Source of the DNA: Myxococcales bacterium
GTDB lineage: Bacteria; Myxococcota_A; Polyangia; Polyangiales; JADJMO01
DNA length: 12,423 nucleotides
Direction: 5' to 3'
Assembly: GCA_021783935.1 (NCBI GenBank)
Contig: JAJXTK010000114.1
Coordinates: 1-12,423, forward strand
Of this stretch, positions 5,966-12,423 are shown in pieces. Every line of letters starts with the position of its first letter. The stretch's first letter is position 1. The notes below the pieces were generated by a model. That model worked only from the letters and a program-made list of their open reading frames with translations, did no database searches and was not told the origin of the DNA. A program made the translations under genes and the position numbers.

Positions 5966-7432
5966 TCGAGGGAACCCTATCGCACGCGGCGGCCGCGAAC
6001 CACCCGCACGCGCCCGGCGGCCCTGGCCTTGGCGATCGGCCTCGTGGTCCCCGCGCTGGCCCCAGGTCGCGCCGCGGCGAGCGGCTTCCTGTTCACGCCG
6101 TTCGGCGGCGACGACGGCCAGCCGGCCATTGGCTCCGCCTATTCGGTCTATTTCAACCCGGCCGCGATCGGCGACACGCAGGGGACGCAGCTCGCTGTCG
6201 ACGGCGTCTTCGCCTACCGCTACGCGCGCTACGACCGCCCAGCGAGCAGCTTGTCGCCGAGCCCGGGCAAGTCCGCGGCCGACCCGAAGTACATCGACGC
6301 GAACACCGGTGTCGCGACCGCCTCGGGCGTGCAGGCCGCCCCCTACCTCGGGATCACGACCGACTTCGGCAAGGCGCTCCCCATCTTCCTCGGCTTCGCG
6401 AGCTACGTGCCCGAGGGCGGGATGTCCTCCTTCGGCAAGATCGGTCGCTTCCAGAACGACCCCCAGGCGGCCGGCGCCTACGACGGCGTGCAGCGCTGGG
6501 CCCTGGTCTCGGGCTCGCAGGTCAGCTGGTGGAACACCCTCGCGGTCGGCACCACCATCCGGCCGATTCGTCTGAGCATCGGCGCCAGCGTCAGCCTCGT
6601 GCGCGACACGATGACGAGCCTCATCGCGCGCAACCGCGACGCCTCCGACAACCTCACGACGTCGACCGGCGTGCCGACCGAGGGGCGCAGCCTGCTCGAC
6701 GTCGCGGGCACGCACCTCGCCGTCGGCGCGGGGATCTATTGGCGAACCGAGGACTCGGCGCTGCGACTCGGGCTGTCGTACATGAGCGCGCAAGGGCTGG
6801 GCGAGTCGCGTCTCAAGGGCACGCTCGACACGCAGTTCGGCGCTGGCGCGGCCGAGACGCAGGGCGCCGACATGCTCCAGCACTTCCCCGATGTGGTCCG
6901 GCTCGGCGCCGCCTACCGCGCCCTGCCGAAGCTCGATCTGCGCGTCGATGGCGAGCTGGTGCGCTGGTCCAACTTCGAGCACCAGTGCATCGTGCTGTCG
7001 GGCTCCGCGTGCAACCTCGCCCCCGACGGCGCCGAGATCGTGCCCCAGGGGGGCTCGACGCAGATCCTCCTCAACCTCTCGCGCAAGTGGCAAGACGCCT
7101 ACGGCCTGCGCTTCGTCGCGGCCTGGCTCCCCGACGACGCGACCGAGGTCACGGCGGGGCTCGGCTTCGACACCTCGGCGATCCCCTCGCAGCAGCTCGA
7201 TGCGACGTATTTCGACGCCTTCAAGCTCCTCGGCTCGCTCGGCGTCCGGCGCCGCATCGGCGCGCGCTTCTTCGCCGGCGCGACGCTCACGCAGATGAAT
7301 TACATGCGCGTCGACAACACCGCGAACGCGACCTCGTACACCAACGCGATCCCCTCGCGCTCGCCGAGCAATGGCGGCATCTACAACTCCTCGATCACGT
7401 TCCTGGACGTGTCGATCGGCGCCAAGCTGTAG
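5963..7432 (+). CDS. FadL/OmpP1-family outer-membrane transport protein
   Basis: The product has 489 residues. It has an Arg-rich n-region (residues 3-17), a hydrophobic core (19-34) and a probable signal peptidase site after RAAA (residue 39). The mature protein begins SGFLFTPFGGDDGQPAIGSA, followed by SVYFNPAAI. The N-terminal hatch with an N-P-A motif (residues 65-67) right after the signal is the hallmark of the FadL/OmpP1/TodX family, whose beta-barrels carry long-chain fatty acids or other hydrophobic compounds across the outer membrane. Alternating Gly/aromatic strands continue to the end, which reads SITFLDVSIGAKL; the last residue is Leu rather than the more common Phe. The length suits the family (about 420-500). 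I start at 5963 because the signal peptide begins there; TTG 5891 and GTG 5915 would put extra residues ahead of it. The substrate cannot be read from the sequence. The CoA ligase at the right edge lies 4.4 kb away and is not evidently linked. Confidence 0.8.
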   Translation: MSREPYRTRRPRTTRTRPAALALAIGLVVPALAPGRAAASGFLFTPFGGDDGQPAIGSAYSVYFNPAAIGDTQGTQLAVDGVFAYRYARYDRPASSLSPSPGKSAADPKYIDANTGVATASGVQAAPYLGITTDFGKALPIFLGFASYVPEGGMSSFGKIGRFQNDPQAAGAYDGVQRWALVSGSQVSWWNTLAVGTTIRPIRLSIGASVSLVRDTMTSLIARNRDASDNLTTSTGVPTEGRSLLDVAGTHLAVGAGIYWRTEDSALRLGLSYMSAQGLGESRLKGTLDTQFGAGAAETQGADMLQHFPDVVRLGAAYRALPKLDLRVDGELVRWSNFEHQCIVLSGSACNLAPDGAEIVPQGGSTQILLNLSRKWQDAYGLRFVAAWLPDDATEVTAGLGFDTSAIPSQQLDATYFDAFKLLGSLGVRRRIGARFFAGATLTQMNYMRVDNTANATSYTNAIPSRSPSNGGIYNSSITFLDVSIGAKL

Positions 7433-7520
7433 CGACCACGCAGGGGCGCGCGACGTTCGAAGAGGGCCTCGCCGCGCGCACCGCCGTGCTCGGCCGCCGA
7501 TCCGGGTACGAACTTCGGGC

Positions 7521-7542
7521 GCGCGGTACTAGAGTGCCGCGC
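7521..7542 (+). promoter_or_regulatory. Imperfect palindrome immediately before hisS, with a -10-like box
   Basis: The arms GCGCGGTACT (7521-7530) and AGTGCCGCGC (7533-7542) are complementary except for one G:U pair; as RNA the stem would close on a four-base loop. The right arm ends 3 nt before the ATG at 7546, and no ribosome site is visible. TAGAGT (7530-7535) sits in the centre and 10 nt before the ATG. Two readings compete: an operator over a TAnnnT-type -10 driving a leaderless hisS mRNA, or a hairpin in a longer leader affecting initiation. Confidence 0.35.
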
Positions 7543-7545
7543 ACC

Positions 7546-8814
7546 ATGTCGGCCAATGCCCCGGTGAACCCGCCCCGTGGAATGCGTGACTTTCTGCCGG
7601 CCGAGAAGGCCGTTCGCGAGTCCACGCTCGCCGTGATCCGGCGCGAGTTCGCGCGCTTCGGCTACCAGGAGATCGAGACGCCGGCCATCGAGGAGCTCGA
7701 TCGGCTGGTGGGGGAGCACGGAGGGGAGAACGAGAAGCTCATCTTCCGGATCCTCAAGCGCAACCTCGAGGAGGGGGCCAGCGAGTCGCAAGGGCTCGCC
7801 GACCTCGGTCTGCGCTTCGACTTGACCGTGCCGCTCTCGCGCTTCTACGCGACCCACCGCGCCAAGCTTCCGGACGTCTTCCGCAGCATCCAAATCGGTC
7901 CGGTCTGGAGGGCCGAGCGTCCCCAGAAGGGCCGCTTTCGGCAGTTCACGCAGTGCGACCTCGACATCCTCGGCGAGCCCTCCGTCATCGCCGAAATCGA
8001 GCTCGTCACCGCGACGCTGCACACGCTCTTCGCGCTCGGCATCGCCGACACGACGGTGCGGCTCAACGATCGTCGCATCCTCACGGCGCTGCTCCGGCAC
8101 TGCGGCTTCCCCGCCGAGGAGTGGGGCCGCACGCTGATCGCGCTCGACAAGCTCGACAAGGTCGGCATCGCCGGGGTGCGCGCGGAGCTCGAGGCGCGCG
8201 GTCATGCGGCCGAGGCCATTTCGCGCCTCGTCGACGCGATGGAGCCGCTCGCAGCCGGGTCGATGGACCTCGCGGGGCTGAGCGCGTTCGCCGGCCGCTT
8301 CGGCGTCTCGGAGGAGCTGGTGGCGAACCTGTCGACGATCGCCGCCGGCATCGAGGGGACGAGCGTGCCGGGTCGCGTGGCCTTCGACCCCTCGCTCGTG
8401 CGCGGGATGGGCTACTACACGGGGCCGATCTTCGAGGTGCACCACCCCGCGGGCGCGGGCTCGATCGCCGGGGGCGGGCGCTACGACGGCATGATCGGCC
8501 GCTTCGCGGGGAGCGACACCCCCGCGTGCGGCTTCTCGATCGGCTTCGAGCGCATCATCGAGCTCGCGAGGCTCGAGGCGCCGGGCGCGACGCGTCGAAT
8601 CGCGCTCGTCTACGCCTCGGAGGTCCCGCCCGCGCGCGTCGTCAAGCTCCAGTACGAGCTCGCCAGCCAGGGGCACGTCGTGCGCATCGTCGCGCGGCCG
8701 AAGAAACTCGCCAAGACGCTCGAGCGGCTGCTCGAGAGTGGATATGGGGAGTTCGCGTTCGTCGAGGCCGGCACGACGTCGATCGCGGAGCTCGCCTTCA
8801 AGCCGATTCGCTAG
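7546..8814 (+). CDS. hisS: Histidyl-tRNA synthetase
   Basis: The product has 422 residues, the usual bacterial length. It is a class II synthetase that charges tRNA-His with histidine in the cytoplasm. It begins MSANAPVNPPRGMRDFLPAE, the standard start of the catalytic domain. Motif 2 is at about 115-137 (QIGPVWRAERPQKGRFRQF, then TQCD). The histidine-specific stretch is LVRGMGYYTGPIFEV (about 284-298), followed by GGGRYDGM (about 308-315), and motif 3 is GFSIGFERII (about 328-337). RFDLTVPLSRFYATH (about 92-106) is also typical. Residues from about 347 form the anticodon-binding domain. The first histidine motif reads RGMGYY where many bacterial enzymes have RGLDYY, so this belongs to a variant subgroup. 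The reading frame stays open far upstream, but the conserved N-terminus fixes the start at 7546. Downstream, 75 bp separate it from the small membrane protein gene. Confidence 0.97.
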   Translation: MSANAPVNPPRGMRDFLPAEKAVRESTLAVIRREFARFGYQEIETPAIEELDRLVGEHGGENEKLIFRILKRNLEEGASESQGLADLGLRFDLTVPLSRFYATHRAKLPDVFRSIQIGPVWRAERPQKGRFRQFTQCDLDILGEPSVIAEIELVTATLHTLFALGIADTTVRLNDRRILTALLRHCGFPAEEWGRTLIALDKLDKVGIAGVRAELEARGHAAEAISRLVDAMEPLAAGSMDLAGLSAFAGRFGVSEELVANLSTIAAGIEGTSVPGRVAFDPSLVRGMGYYTGPIFEVHHPAGAGSIAGGGRYDGMIGRFAGSDTPACGFSIGFERIIELARLEAPGATRRIALVYASEVPPARVVKLQYELASQGHVVRIVARPKKLAKTLERLLESGYGEFAFVEAGTTSIAELAFKPIR

Positions 8815-8889
8815 CGCTACTGCCCCAGATTCGAGGCTGGTTCCGATATTGGCGCGCTCGCACGACCGAAGGCCGATGGGAGCGCCGCG

Positions 8890-9132
8890 GTGTTGCTATC
8901 GATTCTGGCCGTGGCGGTCTACCTCGGGGCGCTCGCGTGGTTCTCGACGACGACGCCCCACTACTCGACGGGCAAGGCGTTCTACGCGCTGGGGCTGCTC
9001 CCCTGCTTCGGCGTGCTCGCGACAGCCGGCGCCGCGCCGCTCATGCACCACCCCTGGGCTCGCGCGGCGACGTGGGCGCTCGTCGCGACGTGGGCCGCGG
9101 CCTCCTTCGGCGCGTACTTCGTCGTCGGTTGA
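8890..9132 (+). CDS. Small membrane protein of unknown function
   Basis: The product has 80 residues from a GTG start supported by GGGAG at 8878-8882 with 7-nt spacing. Hydrophobic segments are at about residues 2-18, 32-50 and 57-78, consistent with three short membrane helices and almost no soluble domain. The loop after the first helix reads STTTPHYSTGKAFY and the loop after the second APLMHHPWARA. I recognise no family. It lies between hisS and the helicase gene, 75 and 74 bp away on the same strand, so cotranscription is possible. Its frame has clear third-position G/C and hydrophobic patterning, and the alternative frames across it are Arg-rich shadows. Confidence 0.6.
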   Translation: MLLSILAVAVYLGALAWFSTTTPHYSTGKAFYALGLLPCFGVLATAGAAPLMHHPWARAATWALVATWAAASFGAYFVVG

Positions 9133-9187
9133 TCTGCTCTGCGGCGCCTCGCTTCGCCACGCCGGCGCGACCCGCGCCTGCCGCCGC

Positions 9188-9198
9188 GTGCTAAGCAC
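9188..9198. promoter_or_regulatory. 11-bp palindrome in front of the helicase gene
   Basis: GTGCTAAGCAC has perfect 5-bp arms around a single central A and ends 8 nt before the ATG at 9207, just ahead of GAGGT (9200-9204). Its position would let a bound protein block transcription or initiation of the helicase-nuclease pair. It does not match a LexA box I know. Confidence 0.25.
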
Positions 9199-9206
9199 TG
9201 AGGTCC

Positions 9207-10571
9207 ATGCTGGTCCTCGCCTTCGTGGGCGGCACGCTCGAGATCCGCGACGCCGGCGCGCACGCGGCCCTCTTGCCGAGCGCGTGCCAGTGGGATCCGC
9301 GCACGCGCTGTCACCGCGCGCCGGCCCTCGCCTACGCCGACGTCGTGCGCGCGCTGCACGCCGCGAAGGCCCCCTACGACGATCGTGCCCGCGGCTACGA
9401 GGAGCTCCCGCAGGGCATGCGCCTGCGCCGCGAGCCGCGCCCCTACCAGTCCGAGGCGATCGCCGCGTGGCGCGCCGCGCGCGGCCGCGGCGTGGTCGTG
9501 CTGCCCACCGGCGCCGGCAAGACGCACGTCGCGCTCATGGCGATCGACGACAAGCGTCGCAACGCGCTGGTGGTCACCCCGACGCTCGATCTGGTGCGCC
9601 AGTGGTACGACGCGCTGCGCACGACGTTCGGCCTGCCGGTCGGCCTGGTCGGGGGCGGCGAGCACGACGTGCGCGCGCTCACCGTCACGACCTACGACTC
9701 CGCCCACCTGCACATGGAGCACCTCGGCGCGCGCTTCGGGCTGCTCGTGTTCGACGAGGCGCACCACCTGCCGGGCGCCTCCTACGCGCTCGCCGCGCGC
9801 CTGTCGCTCGCCCCCTTCCGCCTCGGGCTGACGGCCACCCCGGAGCGCGCCGACGGGCGCGAGAGCGAGCTCGAGGAGCTGATCGGCCCGATCGTCCTTC
9901 GCCGCGACGTGACCGAGCTCGCCGGGGAGTTCTTGGCCGACTACGACGTCGAGACGATCGGCGTCGAGCTCACCGCCGACGAGCGCGCCGAGTACGATCA
10001 CGAGCGCGCGCTCTACCGGGGCTTCGTCGCGCGCAACGGCATCCGCTTCGATCGGCCGCAGGGGTGGGGCGAGTTCGTCATGCTCTCGGCGCGCAGCGAC
10101 GACGGACGGCGCGCGATGCGGGCCTACCAGCGCCAGCGCGAGCTCGCCTTCGGCGCGAAGAGCAAGCTCGAGGCGCTCGGCGAGCTGCTCGAGCTGCACC
10201 GGCTCGATCGCGCGATCGTCTTCACGCAGGACAACGCCACGGCCTACCGGATCTCGCGGCGCTTCCTGGTGCCGGTCATCACCCACCAGACCAAGGTGCG
10301 CGAGCGCAGCGAGATCCTCGAGGGGCTCTCGCAGGGCAGCTACGGCGCGATCGTGACCTCGAAGGTGCTGAACGAAGGGGTCGACGTGCCGGAGGCGAAC
10401 GTCGCGATCGTCGTCTCGGGCAGCGGCTCGGTCCGCGAGCACGTGCAGCGGCTCGGGCGCGTCTTGCGCAAGAAGGGGGACAAGCGCGCCGTCCTCTACG
10501 AGCTCGTGACCGAAGCGACGAGCGAGCAGTACACGAGCCAGCGGCGGAGGGAGCACGTTGCTTACCGCTGA
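9207..10571 (+). CDS. XPB-type DNA helicase (superfamily 2)
   Basis: The product has 454 residues. It is an ATP-dependent 3'-5' helicase of the XPB/Rad25 type; the archaeal forms work with the nuclease Bax1 in DNA repair. Residues 1-75 form an N-terminal module like the damage-recognition domain of archaeal XPB. RecA domain 1 shows RPYQSEAI (78-85), Walker A LPTGAGKT (99-106), VVTPTLDLVRQW (122-133), the DEAH box VFDEAHH (181-187) and LTATP (208-212). The ERADGRE stretch after LTATP is at the place of the RED motif of XPB. Residues 255-310 are an Arg/Glu-rich helical insertion equivalent to the thumb. RecA domain 2 has TSKVLNEGVDVPEA (384-397) and QRLGRVLRKKGDKR (414-427). The ATG at 9207 follows GAGGT closely. 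The 3' end overlaps the nuclease gene by 14 bp, implying translational coupling and a joint complex. Confidence 0.9.
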   Translation: MLVLAFVGGTLEIRDAGAHAALLPSACQWDPRTRCHRAPALAYADVVRALHAAKAPYDDRARGYEELPQGMRLRREPRPYQSEAIAAWRAARGRGVVVLPTGAGKTHVALMAIDDKRRNALVVTPTLDLVRQWYDALRTTFGLPVGLVGGGEHDVRALTVTTYDSAHLHMEHLGARFGLLVFDEAHHLPGASYALAARLSLAPFRLGLTATPERADGRESELEELIGPIVLRRDVTELAGEFLADYDVETIGVELTADERAEYDHERALYRGFVARNGIRFDRPQGWGEFVMLSARSDDGRRAMRAYQRQRELAFGAKSKLEALGELLELHRLDRAIVFTQDNATAYRISRRFLVPVITHQTKVRERSEILEGLSQGSYGAIVTSKVLNEGVDVPEANVAIVVSGSGSVREHVQRLGRVLRKKGDKRAVLYELVTEATSEQYTSQRRREHVAYR

Positions 10572-11799
10572 TCTCGTCCAAGCGCGCCGCCGGAGCGGCA
10601 AGCTCCACCTCGCGCGCCTCTCGGGCAAGGCCCGCGCGCGCGCGATCGAGCTCGCCGAGCAGTACCTCGCGATCTTGCGCGCCCAGCGCGGCGAGGTGCG
10701 CGACGTCGTCGAGCCGGCGCTCGCGGCGGTGCCCACCTCGGCCTCGGAGCGCAAGCTCGCCCTCGGGCTGCGCAAGCTGCTCGACGACGCATGCAGCTGG
10801 GAGGCCGCCCCCGAGGTCGATCCGGCCGAGCTGCGCGCCGAGGTCTTCCACCGCGCGGCCGAGGCGCGCCGCGCCCTCGCCGACGAGGCGCGCTTCGATC
10901 GCGACGCGGTAGTCACGGAGATCGCGGGCGCGCGCGGCCTGTCGGTCGAGCAGCTCGAGCGCGCGCTCTTCGCCGACCTGCGCTCGGCGTTCCGCATGCT
11001 CGCCGCGCCGGGCGGCACCGCCGAGCAGCTCGTCGATCGCTACGAGGAGGCGCAGGCGCAGGCGGTCCTGCTCCGGGCGGTGCGCGTCGTCGTGCACGTC
11101 GACTGCGCCACCGCCGGCGAGGCGCGCGCGCTCTTCCGACGCCTCAAATTCCAGCGCCTCTTGTACCGAGTCCTCCCGCGCGTCGAGGACGAGCACGGCT
11201 ATGACCTCGAGATCGACGGACCGTTCGCGATGTTCGAGGCGAGCACCAAGTACGGCCTGCAGCTCGCGCTGTTGCTCCCGGCGCTGCGCGACTGCCGCGC
11301 CTTCTCGCTCGAGGCCGAGCTGCGCTGGGGCAAGGAGCGCGAGGCGCTCACCTTCGAGACGAGCGGCGGCTGGGGGGTGGCCGAGGCGCCCGCGTCTACG
11401 CCCGGCGCGCCGGCCGACGAGTCGCTCCTGCCCGACGAAGTGGCCACTCTGCTCTCGCGCTTTCGGGCGCTCGAATCCCCCTTTCGCGTGGGGCTCGCGG
11501 GCGAGGTGCTCGACCTGCCGGGCGTCGGGCTGTGCGTCCCCGATCTCGTGTTCGAGCACGGCGAGACGCAGCGCCGCGTCTACCTCGAGGTGCTCGGCTA
11601 CTGGAGCCGCGACGCCGTCTGGAAGCGCGTCGAGCTCGTTCGCGCGGGGCTCCCCCAGCGCGTGCTCTTCGCGGTCAGCGCGCGCCTGCGCGTGAGCGAG
11701 CAGGTGCTCGACGACGAGCTGCCGAGCGCGCTGTACGTCTACAAGGGGACGATGAGCGCGCGCGTGGTGCTCGAGCGGCTCGAGGCGCTCTCGCGCTGA
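10558..11799 (+). CDS. Bax1-like nuclease (DUF790 family)
   Basis: The product has 413 residues. The TTG start at 10558 is chosen because GGAGG (10546-10550) lies 7 nt upstream and because MLTADLVQARRRSGKLHLAR is the standard N-terminus of DUF790 proteins. The central part contains the family signature YDLEIDGPFAMFEASTKYGL, then QLALLLPALR (about 215-244). The C-terminal part, from about 315, holds a PD-(D/E)xK-type nuclease core: GVGLCVPDLVFEH (322-334), then RRVYLEVLGYW (339-349), giving Asp329 and Glu344 as likely metal ligands. In archaea Bax1 binds XPB and is a structure-specific endonuclease cutting at bubble and fork junctions; that activity is inferred here from family and neighbour. 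The start lies inside the helicase gene, so expression should be coupled. A linker at about 270-290 is Ala/Pro-rich. The gene converges on the ligase gene 28 bp away. Confidence 0.88.
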   Translation: MLTADLVQARRRSGKLHLARLSGKARARAIELAEQYLAILRAQRGEVRDVVEPALAAVPTSASERKLALGLRKLLDDACSWEAAPEVDPAELRAEVFHRAAEARRALADEARFDRDAVVTEIAGARGLSVEQLERALFADLRSAFRMLAAPGGTAEQLVDRYEEAQAQAVLLRAVRVVVHVDCATAGEARALFRRLKFQRLLYRVLPRVEDEHGYDLEIDGPFAMFEASTKYGLQLALLLPALRDCRAFSLEAELRWGKEREALTFETSGGWGVAEAPASTPGAPADESLLPDEVATLLSRFRALESPFRVGLAGEVLDLPGVGLCVPDLVFEHGETQRRVYLEVLGYWSRDAVWKRVELVRAGLPQRVLFAVSARLRVSEQVLDDELPSALYVYKGTMSARVVLERLEALSR

Positions 11800-11827
11800 A
11801 CGTCCGGGGCACGCCGTCGCGCCTCGC

Positions 11828-12423
11828 TCACCGCCGCAGCTTGAACCGCTGGATCTTCCCCGTCGCCGTCTTCGGCAGCTCGGGCAAGAACTCGATCCAG
11901 CGAGGGGCCTTGTACGGCGCGATCGACCCCTTCACGAACGAGCGCAGCTGCTCGGCCAGCTCGGCGCTCGCGCCCCTGGCGTCCTTGAGCACGACGAACG
12001 CCTTCGGCTTCACCAGATGCTCGTCGTCCTCCTTGCCCACCACGGCCGCCTCGAGCACCGCGTCGTGCGCCGAGAGGGCCGACTCGACCTCGAACGGCGA
12101 GACCCAGATGCCGCCGACCTTGAGCATGTCGTCGGCGCGACCGCAGTAGGTCCAGTACCCCTGCGCGTCGCGCACGTAGCGATCGCCGGTGCGCGTCCAC
12201 GGCCCCTGGAACGTCGCGAGGCTGCGCGCGCGATCGGCCCAGTAGGCGGTGCACGAGCTCGGGCCGCGCACCCAGAGCGACCCCTCGACGCCGTCGGCCG
12301 CGAGCTGGCCATCGTCGTCGAGCAGCTTGAGCTCGTAGCCCGGCACGGCACGGCCCGTGGTGCCGTAGTGGATGTCGCCGTGCACGTTCGACAGGAAGAT
12401 GTGGAGCATCTCCGTCGAGCCGA
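11828..12423 (-). CDS. Benzoate-CoA ligase family enzyme, C-terminal part (5' end outside window)
   Basis: The frame is open to the window edge; 197 residues are visible, starting GSTEMLHIFLSN. Acyl-CoA ligases of the ANL superfamily activate a carboxylate with ATP to the acyl-adenylate and transfer it to CoA. The visible motifs are GSTE (substrate/adenylate region), TGDRYVRDAQGYW (A7-like, with the ribose-binding Asp), GRADDMLKVGGIWVSPFEVE (hinge and A8) and LPKTATGKIQRFKLRR (A10, with the catalytic Lys at GK). The MLHIFLSN and GDIHYGTTGRAVPGYE stretches are characteristic of the benzoate-CoA ligase subfamily rather than generic acyl-CoA synthetases, but the substrate pocket lies mostly in the missing half. 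An ATG at 12409 is internal, since motif GSTE precedes it. The gene converges on the nuclease gene with no obvious terminator. Confidence 0.88.
   Translation of the reverse strand, partial: GSTEMLHIFLSNVHGDIHYGTTGRAVPGYELKLLDDDGQLAADGVEGSLWVRGPSSCTAYWADRARSLATFQGPWTRTGDRYVRDAQGYWTYCGRADDMLKVGGIWVSPFEVESALSAHDAVLEAAVVGKEDDEHLVKPKAFVVLKDARGASAELAEQLRSFVKGSIAPYKAPRWIEFLPELPKTATGKIQRFKLRR

Noticed and set aside
5204..7093. A 629-codon open frame on the minus strand opposite the outer-membrane protein gene
   Set aside because: Its Arg/Asp/His-rich composition without domains is typical of antisense frames in high-GC DNA. The + strand gene has a signal peptide and FadL motif.
5686..7545. A long open frame running into hisS, which could be read as a giant fusion protein of over 1000 residues
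   Set aside because: The part before 7546 is an Arg/His-rich out-of-frame shadow of the FadL-type gene. Family-conserved HisRS sequence begins at 7546.
8982..11018. A 678-codon minus-strand open frame opposite the helicase and nuclease genes
   Set aside because: Low-complexity Arg/Ala composition; the opposite strand holds intact helicase and DUF790 motifs.

Overview
The window is very GC-rich, with G/C-biased third codon positions and tight gene packing. Several predicted lipoproteins carry an Asp/Ala-rich spacer after the anchoring cysteine, and one has Cys-rich repeats of a type abundant in myxobacteria. Together these suggest a chromosomal segment of a Myxococcota bacterium, probably of the Polyangiales type. 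That placement is inferred from composition and protein style, not from a marker gene. I see no insertion sequence, phage gene, CRISPR array, tRNA or rRNA.

Layout: (1) 1-438, the 3' end of a TerB-like protein gene on the + strand. (2) 445-4230, four minus-strand genes, read from right to left: a Cys-rich repeat lipoprotein, a bacteriohemerythrin, a lipoprotein of unknown function, and a lipoprotein with two related beta-rich halves. Gaps of 92-195 bp separate them, so they need not be one operon. (3) 4231-4470, a 240-bp divergent promoter region. (4) 4471-5112, a ferritin-like DUF2202 protein on the + strand. (5) 5113-5298, a convergent gap with a purine-rich tract and a strong stem-loop. (6) 5299-5964, an unknown minus-strand lipoprotein whose start codon overlaps, on the opposite strand, the start codon of a FadL-type outer-membrane protein (5963-7432). 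(7) 7546-8814, hisS, followed by a small membrane protein gene (8890-9132). (8) 9207-11799, an overlapping pair encoding an XPB-type helicase and a Bax1/DUF790 nuclease. (9) 11828-12423, the C-terminal part of a benzoate-CoA-ligase-family enzyme on the minus strand, cut by the window edge.

The clearest functional unit is the XPB-Bax1 pair, a helicase-nuclease machine best known from archaea. Here the two genes overlap by 14 bp. The left half encodes mostly cell-envelope proteins (four or five predicted lipoproteins and one outer-membrane beta-barrel) plus two unrelated di-iron-type proteins.

The main non-coding features are the overlapping CATG divergent start codons, a hairpin beside the 2322 start that pairs a Shine-Dalgarno-like sequence with an anti-Shine-Dalgarno-like one, an imperfect palindrome just before hisS, a 17-bp near-perfect palindrome upstream of the 445-1188 gene, and an unassigned perfect Shine-Dalgarno sequence in the 5113-5298 gap. 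I did not find a clear-cut new multi-gene system. The XPB-Bax1 pair and the shared divergent start are the best leads.
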